Below are positions 43,563-56,666 of a stretch of 64,000 nucleotides of DNA, piece by piece (the first letter of the stretch is position 1; each line of letters opens with the position of its first letter). The DNA lies in assembly GCA_032821775.1 (NCBI GenBank), contig JAVLRN010000003.1:1612001-1676000 (forward strand), written 5' to 3'. Origin of the DNA: Sanguinoderma infundibulare. Lineage: Eukaryota; Basidiomycota; Agaricomycetes; Polyporales; Polyporaceae. Position numbers and translations under genes: made by a program. A model generated the notes under the pieces. That model was not told the DNA's origin and ran no database searches. It saw nothing but the letters and a program-made list of their open reading frames with translations.

Positions 43563-44218
43563 TCTGGCATGGTGAGTTGGATACCTGTCGCTGGGTTTAG
43601 TCCGCGCTGGGAGTTGCGAGCTGATGTCTTTGGTGTTTGTAGTGTTCGTCACGCCTCGCCTCGCCTCAGGACGGGCTTCCGCCTGCTTTGTTCCACGTCC
43701 ATTATGCGCTGGACACCATTTGCGCGCCCCTCATCGCAACGTTGACCCTTCACCCTTCGCTTGCTTCTTTCTCTTCCACATGTCGCGCGTGCTGTCTGGA
43801 GGAGGATTGGGCGGCGCGGGAGGGTCGCTTGCTCTCAAGTATTATATTGCTTGGACTAATGGAGAACATAGAGCAATGACACGGTGCTGTATCAAGTTGT
43901 GGCTTGACCATCTTTGGGACATTGTCGGGTGCAGTCTGGTCGAGTTACACATCATCGTTGTCAAATGCCGGTCGGGCGTTGGTCGGGCGTCGTCAGTTGT
44001 GCCGGCGGGGCGGGCGTCAAACGATGGCCGTGTCGCCTGAACGCGTTCGATCGGCACGATGCGGGCTCATAAACGTCTTCCTCTCCCTCATCCGCCCCTC
44101 GTACCCTCTCGTATTCTCCCGTCCTCCTCTCGTCCGACGCCTCCCGTCCTCGTCCATCCTGTCTGCCTCAGTCCTCCGACCACTCCTTGCACGGTCTGCA
44201 ATCGCACAGTTGACGCCT
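43563..44218. other. Intergenic region before the ABHD5-like gene
   Basis: This holds the uS11m 3' flank and the promoter of the next gene. A long CT-rich stretch (about 44085-44180) precedes the ATG at 44219, as usual for fungal start regions. No other gene is supported. Confidence 0.45.
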
Positions 44219-45791
44219 ATGACAACCGCAAGCCCGTTCATTCCAGTACCCCCTGCCCGCGAGATACCCTCAACGTTCTTCGCTAGCGTCAAGAGCTGGT
44301 GAGTTTCCCGCCTATCTCGTCCACAAACTTCCAATCGCTCAGACGGTTTGTGGTAGGTGGGCTGCAGGCGAGAAAGAGAGCGCCGCGAGTGAGGAACGCT
44401 TACTAAGGTCAGTATCCGCCTCGTTGTCCGTACACGCCATCCGACGAGTGTGGTTTGTAGAAAGCTCCCCTACTTCCGTTCGTTTGGCTCCCCGCCACCA
44501 ACGCCGGATGCCCATGACGTCGTTGCACACAGTTCAAAGGTCGAGCTTGATGACCCCAAACACTACCTCAATACATTCACCATCACCCCTACCAAACCCT
44601 CTCCCGACGCCCCGCCACCCGCAGTAATGCTCCATGGCTACGGCGCAGGCCTGGCGTTCTTCTTCCAGAACTTCCCTGCACTAGGGCGTTGGGCAGGCAG
44701 GCGCGGTACCTCCGTCTATGCCGTCGATTGGCTCGGCATGGGCCGCTCTGCCCGCGTCCCATTCCAGGTCAGGGCGAAACGAGAAGACATCGACGGCCGT
44801 GTACGCGAAGCAGAGTCGTTCTTTATCGACTCTCTCGAACAATGGAGGCAGAAGATGGGCCTCGAGTCCATGACCCTCATCGGCCACTCCTTGGGGGGCT
44901 ACCTATCTGTCGCATACGCCCTCCGCTATCCCACGCGGGTAAACAAGCTCATCCTCCTTTCGCCCGCAGGCGTTCCCCGCGATCCAAACAGCACCCTGCC
45001 TTCGCGCGAGCTCACAGACGAGCAGACCACCGGCGCCACCAGCGACGACCACGCCGAGCTTGCCAATGCAGCTCGGGTAGAGGACTTAAGGGCCAGCCAG
45101 GAGGAGGCGCAGCGCCGTGAGAGTCGATCTCGCAAGTTCTTGATGTATCTGTGGGAGCAAGGCTGGAGTCCGTTCCAAGTCGTTCGCTCGACCGTCTTCT
45201 GGGGCCCCATGTTGATCGGCAAGTACTCTTCACGACGCTTCATTGGACTGGGCGACGAAGATACCCGGGCGATGCACGACTATATCATGAACATTACCCT
45301 TGCTAGGGGCTCTGGCGAGTACTGTATCTGTGAGTATCTATCTCCCTTTGTGTGCTGTGGCGCCCGAGTTGACCGAGGACTCGTGCAGCACACCTACTTG
45401 CCCCCGGCGCTCACGCACGACGCCCACTGGTGGAACGTGTTGCCGCTCTGAAAATTCCAGTAACCTTTGTTTGTACGTACTCGGACTCATGATCGCTGTC
45501 ACGCGCGTTCTTACGCCATGCCCCAGACGGTGACCACGACTGGATGGACCCGGAGGGCGGAAAGGAATCCGTTGAGATGTTACGTCAAGCCGGCAACGGG
45601 TTCGGTCGGATGTACATGATTCCTCACGCAGGTCATCACGGTGAGCTTGTTCGGCATTTCATTATGCGAGACGCGACTCATCTCCACCCGCTTCTTCAGT
45701 CTATCTGGACAACCCGAAGGCGATGAACGACCTACTCGTGAAGGAGCTCGACCGGGCCGCGGACCCCAGCCGCACGTCTTACTCTCCATAG
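44219..45791 (+). CDS. CGI-58/ABHD5-like alpha/beta hydrolase (ABHD4/5-ICT1 family)
   Basis: Exons from MTTASPFIPVPPAREIPSTF join to SWWAAGEKESAASEERLLR, KLPYFRSFG, and AVMLHGYGAGLAFFFQNFPA (oxyanion region HGYGAG). The protein goes on TSVYAVDWLGMGRSARVPF, LESMTLIGHSLGGYLSVAYA (GHSLGG nucleophile elbow), LSPAGVPRDP, and a cap rich in Arg/Glu. After introns it reads PVTFVYGDHDWMDPEGG (catalytic Asp region) and HAGHHVYLDNPKAMNDLLV. HHVYLD fits the H(X)4D acyltransferase motif known in CGI-58. It ends at 45791. Fungal members act as lysophosphatidic acid acyltransferases or cardiolipin/phospholipid (phospho)lipases in lipid remodelling. Here the serine is present, so hydrolase activity is possible, unlike in mammalian ABHD5, where it is Asn. 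Confidence 0.92.
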
Positions 45792-46360
45792 AGGCAGACT
45801 TAGAAGACAGACTCTTTGCATCCGCAAGCACATACACACACTTACAGGCCAGATGACCATGATACTTACTCTCCTTGGACGTGCCACTTAGGACAATCTC
45901 TTCATTCATCGTGACTCTCGTCCCCCGCGTTGCGTAATTCGTGCTGGCTGCGTTACTGCTAGAAGACTTTCTGCATTAATGACTTTGGTCGTGTATCAAT
46001 CGCATGTACAGAAGCGTAATTTATTGTCGTATTGCACTTATGCTTTCATATATTTTTTTTTCGTGAAACAAATAGCACGCTAGCGCCGTAGCGGAAAGCA
46101 TGCGTATCCCACGCTCCTCGATGTCCACCACGACGACTTCAGCCGGAATGACATCAGGTTTCGTCGAGAACCCCCCTTCGAGTCGCCCCCCTTGATTCTG
46201 AGATCCGGAAGAAGCTCCGACCCTTCCGCTAGAGGAACTCTCGTCCCTGCGAAAGAAGCCGTCAGAGTTGCCGCTCCTGCGTGCCGTCGTCTCGCACTTC
46301 TGCAGCACCTCGCCTTACTCTGCCGCATACAGCTTAGCCTGTCGCCTCCCCGATGCGAAT
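45792..46360. other. Intergenic region upstream of the SUMO-motif gene
   Basis: It contains a T-tract (ATATTTTTTTTTCG, near 46050), probably a 3' processing or promoter element. The frame before 46361 is open without an ATG, so the start could be earlier only with another codon. No separate gene is supported. Confidence 0.4.
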
Positions 46361-48130
46361 ATGCCCAGGCTCAAGAGGGCTCCACCGTACGATGACGATC
46401 CCGGCTGCAAGTACATCGTGATCGACGACCCATGGCCGGGGAACAAGACGGGCAAGGCGCGCGACATGATCTATTGGAACTTCCTTTGTGCATGGGTGCG
46501 CTTCATGCTCAACAAGGAGCACGACCCGATCTGCGTCTACTCTGTGAACACGGTACGTCGCACAAGCAGGCAGATTGTTGTGTGTGTGCGGGGTCTGACT
46601 GGCGGGTGGTGGGTGGCGCACCGGAACTAGCGCAACGAAGTCATCGTGCAGCTCCCGGAGGAGGTGGACATTGTGCCCATACTCGGCGCACACCCCTGGG
46701 TCAAGGTGCTCTCTGCTGGTGATGCCCAGGACAGGGAGCGCGTCTCGTACGTGTTCGCGTACGACTACCGCATGAAGGGCGAGCCCGACAATCGTACGTC
46801 ACCGCCACCCCTCCCCTTCGCCCGACAAATGCAGGTGCTGACCTTTGGCATCGCAGACAACTGGTTGGCCAACTACCCCACGGAAACCGGGGACCCGCCC
46901 GAATGGATCAGGTTCCCGGTCTTGTACCCGTACCCGCATGTGAGCTGGGCCTCGCCCAAGGGCAGGAGCTGCGCCGACATCGCGCTGCCTCTGCCGCCTG
47001 TGCGCCAGCCTACGCCCATACCAGATATCGTGCGTCTCCACGTTGTCGTGCATGCACGCGGCGATCCAAGCAACAGTTTGGTGTCGATGCTGATCTTCGA
47101 GAGGGCAGAGTGGCTTCACCCCGTACCAGCACCCCTCGCAGCTGACCGCGAGCACCGTCACTAACGCGGAAGCGAGGGCGCAGGCGGCACACCGCGAAGC
47201 TACTGGTCCGAGCCAGGCAGGCAAGAGAGATCCGTTTGATGAAGGTGGGTGAACCAGCTGCACGTCTGCCGCACCGGGGCCGTACGCTCACTTTCCTTTG
47301 TCTCCAGAAACGATCGCCCTTCGAGCTGTGAAACGCGAGTCGGAGATGGATGTCAGGCCTCGCGTCAAGCGCGAGGACGGCGTCCGTGTCAAGACAGAGG
47401 CGGTCAAATCCGAGCCGGAGCCTTATGGGCCAACGAAGGCGTTCAGGGCCGCCGTCGAGCACTGGCAGCAGGCCCACGAAGGTGAACCGTCCACGACGAC
47501 GCCGTCGAGCGGGTCGGCAGCCATAGAGCGCGTGAAACCAGAGGAGAAGCCTCCCCGAGACCCCTCCGACGCGTTCGTGGCGATGAACGACAGCCAACCT
47601 CACGCGCCACCGCCGCCAGAGCGTAGGTCTTTAGCCGTCTTCTCGTAGCGTTCCGATTGAATGGCTCTCTTACAGAGAAGGTGAAAGGCGAAGCGGAAGA
47701 GGCTCCGTATCGGCCTTCGAAGGAGTTCGCTGAAGCGATAGAAGGGCTGCAGCGCGGACAGGACACGATGGGTTAGTTTGTACTGTCCAAACACCACAAT
47801 GGCCCTCTCACAAAACCAATCACTTTCATAAGATAATCAAGCTCATGGAATGGCCTCGGCAGATGATCCGGTCAAGCCAGACCCCAACGCTAGAAATTCC
47901 TACATGTCCTCCGCTGCGGCGAATGATCCACCAGTCAAGCTTGAACTCGAAGGTCAGAGACGCGGAGCGGAGCGTCGAACCACTCGTACCGATGCAAGGA
48001 ACCAAGGTGAGGAGGGACTGAGAGTTGCGCCTTGTCTATTTCACCTGACATACACGCAATAGGAACCACGTCGCTGAAGCGAGTCAAGGAAGAGCCTCAT
48101 GATGGGCGTGGAAAGAGGTTCCGGCAGTAG
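46361..48130 (+). CDS. Unknown protein with many SUMO-acceptor-like motifs
   Basis: From MPRLKRAPPYDDDPGCKYIV a compact N-terminal region runs WPGNKTGKARDMIYWNFLCA, RNEVIVQLPEEVDIVPILGA, HPWVKVLSAGDAQDRERVSY and WIRFPVLYPYPHVSWASPKG. It is probably one folded domain of about 160 residues. The rest is disordered across five exons and repeats the psi-K-x-E SUMO consensus: VKRE twice, VKTE, VKSE, VKPE, VKGE, VKLE and VKEE, plus one VKPD. The end is VKEEPHDGRGKRFRQ. I do not recognise the N-terminal domain. The arrangement suggests a nuclear, heavily sumoylated factor. That is inference. Exon phases all agree. Confidence 0.72.
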
Positions 48131-48365
48131 AGACTGAGCTGTCTGTATGCTTGTAGACTTGCATTCGCCTATAACCCGTGTAGCATACATGGCGTTCTGT
48201 CTGTAGCGTCAATACTCTGTGTTGGCTCAAGTTAATTTCCACTGTGTGCGTAGGGTATGCACTCCGCATAGGCTCAAAGGTCCCATAAACCAAGACATCC
48301 TATTCTCTATTGAAGAAGTGCTTTTATACGGCTTCAGTGCGGTTCCAAAGGCCCAGTGATACCCC

Positions 48366-49981
<1,616 letters not shown>

Positions 49982-50408
49982 TTTGGCGGTCTCGGAGAGA
50001 TGACGATGAAAGCAATAAGGCTACCAGGACGGTCGACAGGACAGTGGGTGCGCTGGGGGACGCAGTGGAAAAAGATTGGAATCGCGCAAGGATCGTGACC
50101 CGCACGCGATCACATGCTTTACGCGACGACATGCTCTCGTAATACTATCTCTCATTTTCGTTGCACGTCGCGAAAAAGCCTGTGCGAATCGGTTGATTCT
50201 GTTCACAATCTATGCTGTCTAGGCCGCGCGGGGGCCTAGATGTGCCGGCGAAGAGGGCGCAATCCCGACTCACGTGTTCGTCCCGTCAACGACGCTCGGG
50301 ATGATTCCATCACACTACTTAACTTACACCTTTCATAGACTTCTCCGAGAAACTTCGTCCATCCATCGTCCATCTATAAAGTCGTCTGCTCACAGCACCC
50401 ATACCATC
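49982..50408. other. LYS12 promoter region and 3' flank of the NTF2-like gene
   Basis: Upstream of LYS12 (reverse strand) there is no obvious TATA box. GC-box-like sequence and a TGACTCA-type site rich in GAGTC (about 50269) occur on either strand, compatible with general amino acid control but not proof. No ORF is supported. Confidence 0.35.
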
Positions 50409-51188
50409 CTACTCTTTCTCGCCCTTCTCGCCCTTCTTCGGGAGGGCCTCACGTGGCTCTCTTCCCAGGTTCGCCAAGACCTCCCTGCCCTTCCCAGCCT
50501 CCTTCTCCGTCCACACCTGGAACCAGCTCAGCAAGGCATACATGGTGAGGTTGAAGTACGTCGCCACGACGAGGAACAGGCGGACGAGCGGGAGGAGCGG
50601 CGGTGCGAGGAGCGCGGTGAGGTCCTCCGGGAGGAAGAGGTCTTCCTGCTCGCTGATGCGGTACACTGTCTTCTTTGGGTCCGTGGGCGACGGCGCGGAG
50701 CGTAGCGTCAAGTGGACGACAACCCTGGTTTCAACACCGCGATTTCAGCGTGGCTGTCAGCTCGGCACAGGGGGGTGGGCAGGGCAGATCGTGGGGAAGG
50801 AAGGAATCGTACCGGGCGGAGTGAGGGGCGAAGAGCGACAAGCGGAAATGGGGCGTCATGATGGCCTCCATCCAGACTTCGGAGCTCTCCTTGTTGTAGG
50901 TCACCTTGATGATCTCGACCTTAGTGTTTGGTGACAGCATGCGATCCCATTTGTAGATGGCCAACAGCTTGTCTCGGGAGTTCTGTCCCGGCGCGATCGA
51001 GCAGAACGGATGGCGGATCGAGGCGTCCTCGGTGAAGTACCTTTATCGCATTCGGTCAATCTTGCGCCGCTGAGCACGCACAAGGGAGGAGGCACGTACT
51101 TGGCAACCGCATCCGTCTGCGCCTCCGGGCTCGGCGCTGTGGCGATCAGAAGCACCACGTCCGCGATTTCTTTCGCTGGGTTTTCCAT
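50409..51188 (-). CDS. NTF2-like (SigF-like) domain membrane protein
   Basis: Three exons on the reverse strand encode about 210 residues. The start MENPAKEIADVVLLIATAPS leads to the NTF2-like fold: QTDAVAKYFTEDASIRHPFC, SRDKLLAIYKWDRMLSPNTK, VEIIKVTYNKESSEVWMEAI and HLTLRSAPSPTDPKKTVYRI. A membrane segment (LVRLFLVVATYFNLTMYALL) and a basic tail ending KKGEKGEKE follow. AAG-TAC and CCG-GTT codons are rebuilt across the introns and the frame is uninterrupted. The pattern matches the fungal SigF-like NTF2 family, for which I know no firm biochemical role. The fold often binds small hydrophobic ligands. Membrane location is predicted from the helix. Confidence 0.72.
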
Positions 51189-52307
51189 CTCTCTAAGATT
51201 GTGAGCAGCTGGCGATATTGTTGAGGTGGTAGAGAGGAAAAGGATAAAGATGGAAAGGAGCGGGGGAAGTGCAAGGAATGCCCACAAGCCTTCAGGAGAG
51301 CCTGACATGAACACTCGTCATGCATACGGTATGACGTCATGGTGAATACCGTGCTCGATGCAGCCACACCGCCGACTTGAGCTGTTCGATGCACGAACGG
51401 AGAACAGTAGTATGGTCAGAGTGCAATATATTGGCTATACATGTGAAGTTCGGATGTTAACGCGAGGATTTCGGTGTCAAAAGGACCAGACATTACAGAA
51501 GAGTAGGGTATAAGCCTAGACTATAGCTAGGAGAGTGTAGTGTGCAGACGCAAGCGAGATTCTGCGCGACCAGGCGCGACCTCGCGACCCCGCGCTGTCA
51601 CCCCGTTACTTTTGGAGCTCAGTAAGCAGTAACATCCGTTACCCGTGTCACGGCGCCCTTAGCCGAGCCCGAAATGCACCAGAACTTTTCAAACATGACA
51701 TCCGAGGTGGCAAAGATTGCGTTCGCCAAGGCTTGGATGGTCTGCAGTTCAAAGCCGCCACCCAGAGCGGTCAACGAGTCGTACTTCCGATCCGTAAGTC
51801 CCTATCCTCTTGTGCGTTTTACCTATCCTATGCTTGTGGCATCGGAATCGCTCACCAACTGACATGTAGGACAACGTTCAATGAATTTTGAGTCCATCTA
51901 GTCGTCTCCAGCTCGTGCGCAAGAATGACAGCCGACCGTGATGGAACGTCGCCCACTCCGTTGGATGGTCGTGCGTGCAACTCAGCGGTCGTGCTTCGGG
52001 TTCGTATCTTGGCCGAGTTCCTGGCTGGGTGAGTGTGCTTTTACCACAAACGACTCTCAAAGTCGCTTCAAAATGGGAGGCGGGGGACGCCACGGAGCAC
52101 TGTTGACAGCTCGGGGCTATCTTAATGCCATGTCTACCATGATGTACAGTTCGCAACAGAAGAGCGGAGACTTGGCTGTTCGCCCATCCGATGCGATGCC
52201 TCTGTCATCTAGCATTCGGCTACAGTCCGGGTGCCTTGAAGTTCTTCCCTTCCTGCTACGTACTTAAAGAGACGAGAGGGCCAGCGCTGTCATCTCACTA
52301 TCTCGCC
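51189..52307. other. Upstream unit of the tandem duplication, with degenerate exon remnants
   Basis: From about 51670 this region resembles 54165-54860. Matching features include GTGGCAAAGATTGCGT versus GTGGCAAACATTGCAT, CGAAGCCGCCA-type strings, GCATCGGAATCG versus GCATCGGAATCC, GACAGCCGACCG in both, and CACCACGGAGCACTG-like strings. A short frame MTSEVAKIAFAKAWMVCSSK occurs at 51687 but is not preserved in the second copy. No intact gene is seen before 52308. Confidence 0.5.
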
Positions 52308-53612
52308 ATGCTGTTCCCTCGACTAACATACGTATGGTATCTCCTCGCACTTGCGGGCTTGGTCTCGTCTGTCTTCCAGGTCTCAAGCCCTGCGGGCCCA
52401 TCCAACCTGGTCCAGTGCTCTTATGTGGTTCTGTCCTGGACTGAAGAGGTATGCGCTTGCCCCAGATAGCAAGCCTGTTGTGCGGTCAATCTCATATTCT
52501 CGTCTCAACTGCAGCCCCCGATTGTGCGTGTTCTCTTAACTCCGGTCTTTGCAGCAGGCACAGACTTGGCAAACAGCAACTGTGGGTCGCCCCCGGGAAT
52601 GAGACTCAACCGGGAGACCCCACCCTCCAGACGCTTGGACCGCTCGATGGTTCCTCTCTTACCTGGCTTGTTAACATCCCAGCTGGTGAGTTGAGCAGTT
52701 GCCCTGGCCGCGCTGCACCATAACCATCGCGCTCGCTGACCACTTCTCTGCAGGACTGAATATCAGCTTTACGTATATCCAACTTGCAAAACCACTTCAG
52801 CTCTACGTGTCCCGTGAGTGTGTCACGCCGTCGAAGGGAAGAATGTTTGGCATGTCTAACACGCTGCCTTGCTGGGCGTTCGCGCATCAGCACAAGAGTA
52901 TCAGGTGGTGCAAGGCACGACGGATTGCATGAGCGCTACATCTACTCCTTCCTCCAGTGTCACCACATCTACTCCTTCCTTCAGTGTCACTACATCCACT
53001 CCTTCCTCCAGTGCCACTTCAAGTTCTCCGCCCACATCAACGACTTCTAGCGCACCTCAATTAAGAATATCCACCTCAACGGTAGCAGGCGCAGCTACAG
53101 GGGGCACTGTCTTCTGCCTCATCATGGTGGCCATGGGAGTATGGTTATGCACTCGTCGACAGCAGGCGCAGCAGGACGACAAGAACGATATGTTTGCCGC
53201 CCGGCCCCACACTATGCTGTCTGTAGAATACGAGGCGTCGAGATCACGTACGTCCAGTCATACAAACCCTCGAATAGTTTCGGCTCATTGTACGCCGCCA
53301 AAAGTGCTTCACTCGACGTCGTCTCAAGCGACACCACGACAAGGTACCAGCGTCGTGCCGGATGCTCGGCCATCAGGCGAAGCGGGTACGTGTTCCTGGG
53401 CCAAAGTCGATGTTCAATCTACTTACACACTCAATCTTTGAGAAGCAATCGGGCGGCAACCGTCGCCAATTTTGAGACGCGAAGCAGACGCCGGAAGTGT
53501 CCAGCTCGGCTCGGACACCGGAACATTCACGTCGACGATCCCACCTGCGTACGAAGATCTCCCGCCCATGCGCAGGGCTGGAAATGAAGACCAGATCGTT
53601 AGATGTCGATAG
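52308..53612 (+). CDS. Single-pass membrane protein, duplicate A (Ser/Thr-rich ectodomain, PPxY tail)
   Basis: Exons give a signal peptide (MLFPRLTYVWYLLALAGLVS) and a small ectodomain: NLVQCSYVVLSWTEE, QLWVAPGNETQPGDPTLQTL, SSLTWLVNIPAG, LNISFTYIQLAKPLQLYVS, QEYQVVQGTTDCM. A Ser/Thr-rich stalk with three 9-residue repeats (STPSSSVTT type) leads to one membrane helix (VAGAATGGTVFCLIMVAMGV-WL) and a basic-acidic cytoplasmic tail with HTMLSVEYEASRSRTSSHTN. The tail ends IPPAYEDLPPMRRAG. I infer the acceptor AACAG before QLWV from copy B. This topology is common in agaricomycete surface proteins of unknown role. The PPAY motif may recruit a WW-domain ubiquitin ligase (inference). Confidence 0.78.
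52941..53021 (+). repeat. Three 27-bp tandem repeats in the Ser/Thr stalk of duplicate A
   Basis: Three near-identical 27-mers (52941-52967, 52968-52994, 52995-53021) begin TCTACTCCTTCC and TCCACTCCTTCC. Each encodes the 9-residue unit STPSxSVTT (STPSSSATS in the third), keeping the frame. Duplicate B lacks the exact array, so the expansion postdates the duplication or was lost there. Confidence 0.9.
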
Positions 53613-54863
53613 AGCAGGATGGAGGTCGGTGGCCCGAGATTAAAATGACCGGCCTTTATTCAGTGAATATAGTCGAATGAACCCATGAAGATGGAAAAGA
53701 ATACGAGGGGACCCCAACTGTCAGATGTCAAGTCCGGTGGTTGCGCGGTCTTGGTATGATCTGGCCGGGGTTCGTTCGTAGTTGCTCGCTTAGTTGACTC
53801 TATTTGGGCATATTTAGGCGGTTCGGCTGAGGCCTTGAGGTGCAAGTGAGGTGTGCGTGGACTTGGACCACTTACTCTCATAATCTATTGCAGCCATCCA
53901 CTACCGCATTCCATCCGGCTGCGATGCGGTTACGAGCATTTCGGTAGGTTACTCCACTCCCAGCCCATCGCAATCTCTCGGATTTATAACCGTGTAGCAC
54001 TGCTGGATAACCGAAAAGATCGACATCGACGATTTCCCACCACGCAATTCGGAGTGCTCCCGACAGCTCTCCGAACTGATGGTTGGGACTCCGGGAGAGC
54101 TGTTGGAAGCATGGTTAGGACCGTGGAAACTGGGCGGTACTCGATGATCGGACAACGCTTATCATCTCAGACGTGGCAAACATTGCATCCGGCAGGGTTT
54201 TGAAGGCCTGCAATTCGAAGCCGCCAGCTCAGTTCAGAGTCGTCAACATGTGGTACTCTCCATCTGTATTGCAAGTCTTGTTCCTCCCCTGCGGTCAACG
54301 CAGGTTATGAGTTTGTTGCATCGGAATCCCTCACCGACCCGCCTATAGAATCCGGAACAGCATACAGTGATTTTCGAATTTGAAACGATGGTCGTCTCCG
54401 GTAAGACTCGCTCCCCTACGTTATATGGTAATACTTGTACTAACATGTATTGACAGCCGACCGCGATTGGGCGTAGGGCCGACCTCAACCTCATTTCACA
54501 TTGGTCGCCCATAACCTAGCATGCCGCTGTGCTGGTGGAACTCTTCGGGTTCGCATCGGGGTCGACTCCTTGGCTAGCGTGAGCCAGAAACGACGTTCAA
54601 AAGTCACCGCAAGAATGTGAGATGGCGGACACCACGGAGCACTGACACGACAGATCTGGGCTGTCTCCACGTCATACAGGAACTTAAGTATAGCTCGCAG
54701 CAGCGTGCAGAATTAGCGGTGCGCCCGGCCAAGGCGGTGCTCCGGCAATCGGCTGCAATGCGGAGGGGGGGCTTGTTTTGGACTTGATAATCCTGCAAAG
54801 TGGTCTACTTAAAGAGACGAGAGGGTACGGTGCGTAGTTGCGTTGTCATACCACCATCTCGCC
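53613..54863. other. Spacer between the two duplicates, containing the upstream unit of copy 2
   Basis: The first 500 bp are unique and show no gene. From about 54165 the sequence is homologous to the upstream part of copy 1 with many substitutions and small indels. No open frame is shared by both copies, so these segments look noncoding or decayed. Confidence 0.5.
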
Positions 54864-56142
54864 ATGTTGCTCGAACGATTGTCGTGCCTATGGTATCCCC
54901 TCGCACTTGCAAGCCTGGTCTCGGCTTCCTTCCTCGTCTCAAGCCCTGCGGGCTCCAACCTTGTTCAATGCTCTTATGTGGTTCTCTCTTGGACTGAAGA
55001 GGTATGTTATCATCAGTCATATAGCAGGTTCCATGGCCGTTCTCATCTCGTTGCGTCGTCTTCAGCCCCCGATCGTGCGTGTCCTCCTTGTTTGGGTTTT
55101 CCTAGCAGACAGACTTTAAGTTGGAATTTTACAGCAAATGTGGGTCGCCCCCGGCAACAAGACTCAACCGGGAGACCCGACCCTCCAGACGCTTGGATCG
55201 ATCAATGCTTCCTCTCTTACCTGGCTCGTTAACATCCCAGCTGGTGAGTTGAACAGTTCGCCTCCTAGTCGCGCTCGCTGAATATTCCTCTGCAGGGCTG
55301 AACATCAGCTTTACGTATGTCCAACTTGCAAATCCACTTCAGGTCTATGTGTCGCGTGAGTGTGTCACATCCGTCGAAGGTAGGAATGTTTTGCATGTCT
55401 AACACACTCGTCTACTTGGTACCCCAGCCCAAGAGTATCAGGTGGTGCAAGGGAACACGACGGGTTGTATGAACACCTCTTCTCCCTCTTTCAGCGTGTC
55501 GTCAACCGCATCCACACCTCCCTCCGCTATCTCAAGTTCTTCGTCTACATCAACGACTTCCAGCGCACCGCAGTCGAGAATCTCCACCTCGACAATAGCA
55601 GGCGCAGCTACTGGGAGCGCTGTGTTCTGCCTCGTCGTCCTAGGCTTAGGAGTATGGTTATGCGCTCGTCGCCGGCAGGCACGGACACAGCAAGGCGATG
55701 GCGACGATATGCTTGCCGCTCGGCCCCACACCATGTTGTCTGTCGAGTACAACGGAACGTCAAAATCACGTACGTCCAGTCATACAAACCCCTCCGATGG
55801 TTCCGGCTCATCTTAAGTCGACGACAGTACACCACTCCGCGCCGTCTCCTTCACGACAAAACATCAGCGTCGTAGGCCTGTCGGATGCTCGACCATCAGG
55901 TAAAGCGCGTATTCTTGTGGCGAAGGCAGTGTTCACTCTAACAAACGAAAATTCTAGAAGCAACCTCTGCACAGTCGACGCCGACGCCGAGACGCGAAAC
56001 AGATGCGGGAAGTGTTCACCTTGGCTTTGATAACACGGTTCCACCCGCGTACGAAGATCTCCCGCTCCATGCGCAGGGCTGGAGGAATGAACATAGGACT
56101 CCGCCGCCCACGTTAGGTGTGAGGATGAATAAACGTTCTTGA
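54864..56142 (+). CDS. Single-pass membrane protein, duplicate B
   Basis: Same exon order as duplicate A. It has a signal peptide (MLLERLSCLWYPLALASLVS), NLVQCSYVVLSWTEE, the mini-exon PPI, QMWVAPGNKTQPGDPTLQTL, INASSLTWLVNIPAG, LNISFTYVQLANPLQVYVS and QEYQVVQGNTTGCM. The Ser/Thr stalk is followed by the helix IAGAATGSAVFCLVVLGLGV-WL and a tail with AARPHTMLSVEYNGTSKSRT. After an intron, the tail closes with EATSAQSTPTPRRETDAGSV, VPPAYEDLPLHAQGW and MNKRS at 56142. The stalk, helix and PPAYEDLP motif are retained, so both copies seem functional. N-glycosylation sites (NKT, NAS, NIS, NTT) are plausible in the ectodomain. Confidence 0.8.
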
Positions 56143-56666
56143 AATTCGGTTCGCTTCCGAGCATCTGTAGATTACGTCAGTTTTGAAGCATCGATCCAGG
56201 AAGTCGAATATAGTACCCACTTGTATCTACTCGTTGATTGTCACCACTACGCCTTCCGCGACAAGCCCTTCACTTGCAAGAAGAGACACCACCAAGCATT
56301 TCTTATACTCAGGCAGGGGACAGCTACGATTTCGCGATCACAAATATACACGTTGCATCCTCGAGCGTCGCTAGCTCTCCGATTGAGCTCGTTGACTATA
56401 CGTTGACGACAGCGAACTGCGCGAGAACTCGATAGGCTAACGGCGCGTTTGGGTACCTTCGCTGACGCAACGATCATTTCTCTTGATGATTGGCACGAAA
56501 GGTGCACCGCGCAACTGCAGTTGGATACGCTTAACGGCCTGCGGCGGTGTGAAAGCTGTTTGTGACACTTCTCATACGAGGTGATTCGCTACAGAGGTGG
56601 TACCGATACAATGTCGAAAGATAACGCAGACATTAGTCGAGAGCACATACAAAATAACCACAGCGT
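56143..56666. other. Convergent 3' region between duplicate B and HBS1
   Basis: No gene is supported. The interval lies beyond the stop codons of two genes that point toward each other and shows only short frames. Confidence 0.45.

Larger units (their letters stand above)
51640..56142 (+). repeat. Tandem duplication unit (two diverged copies of about 2 kb)
   Basis: Copy 1 spans about 51640-53612 and copy 2 about 54160-56142. Both start well upstream of the genes, share ACTTAAAGAGACGAGAGGG about 35-60 bp before the ATG, and carry the same exon order. Divergence is high in the upstream half and lower in the exons. The boundaries are estimates by eye. Confidence 0.7.
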
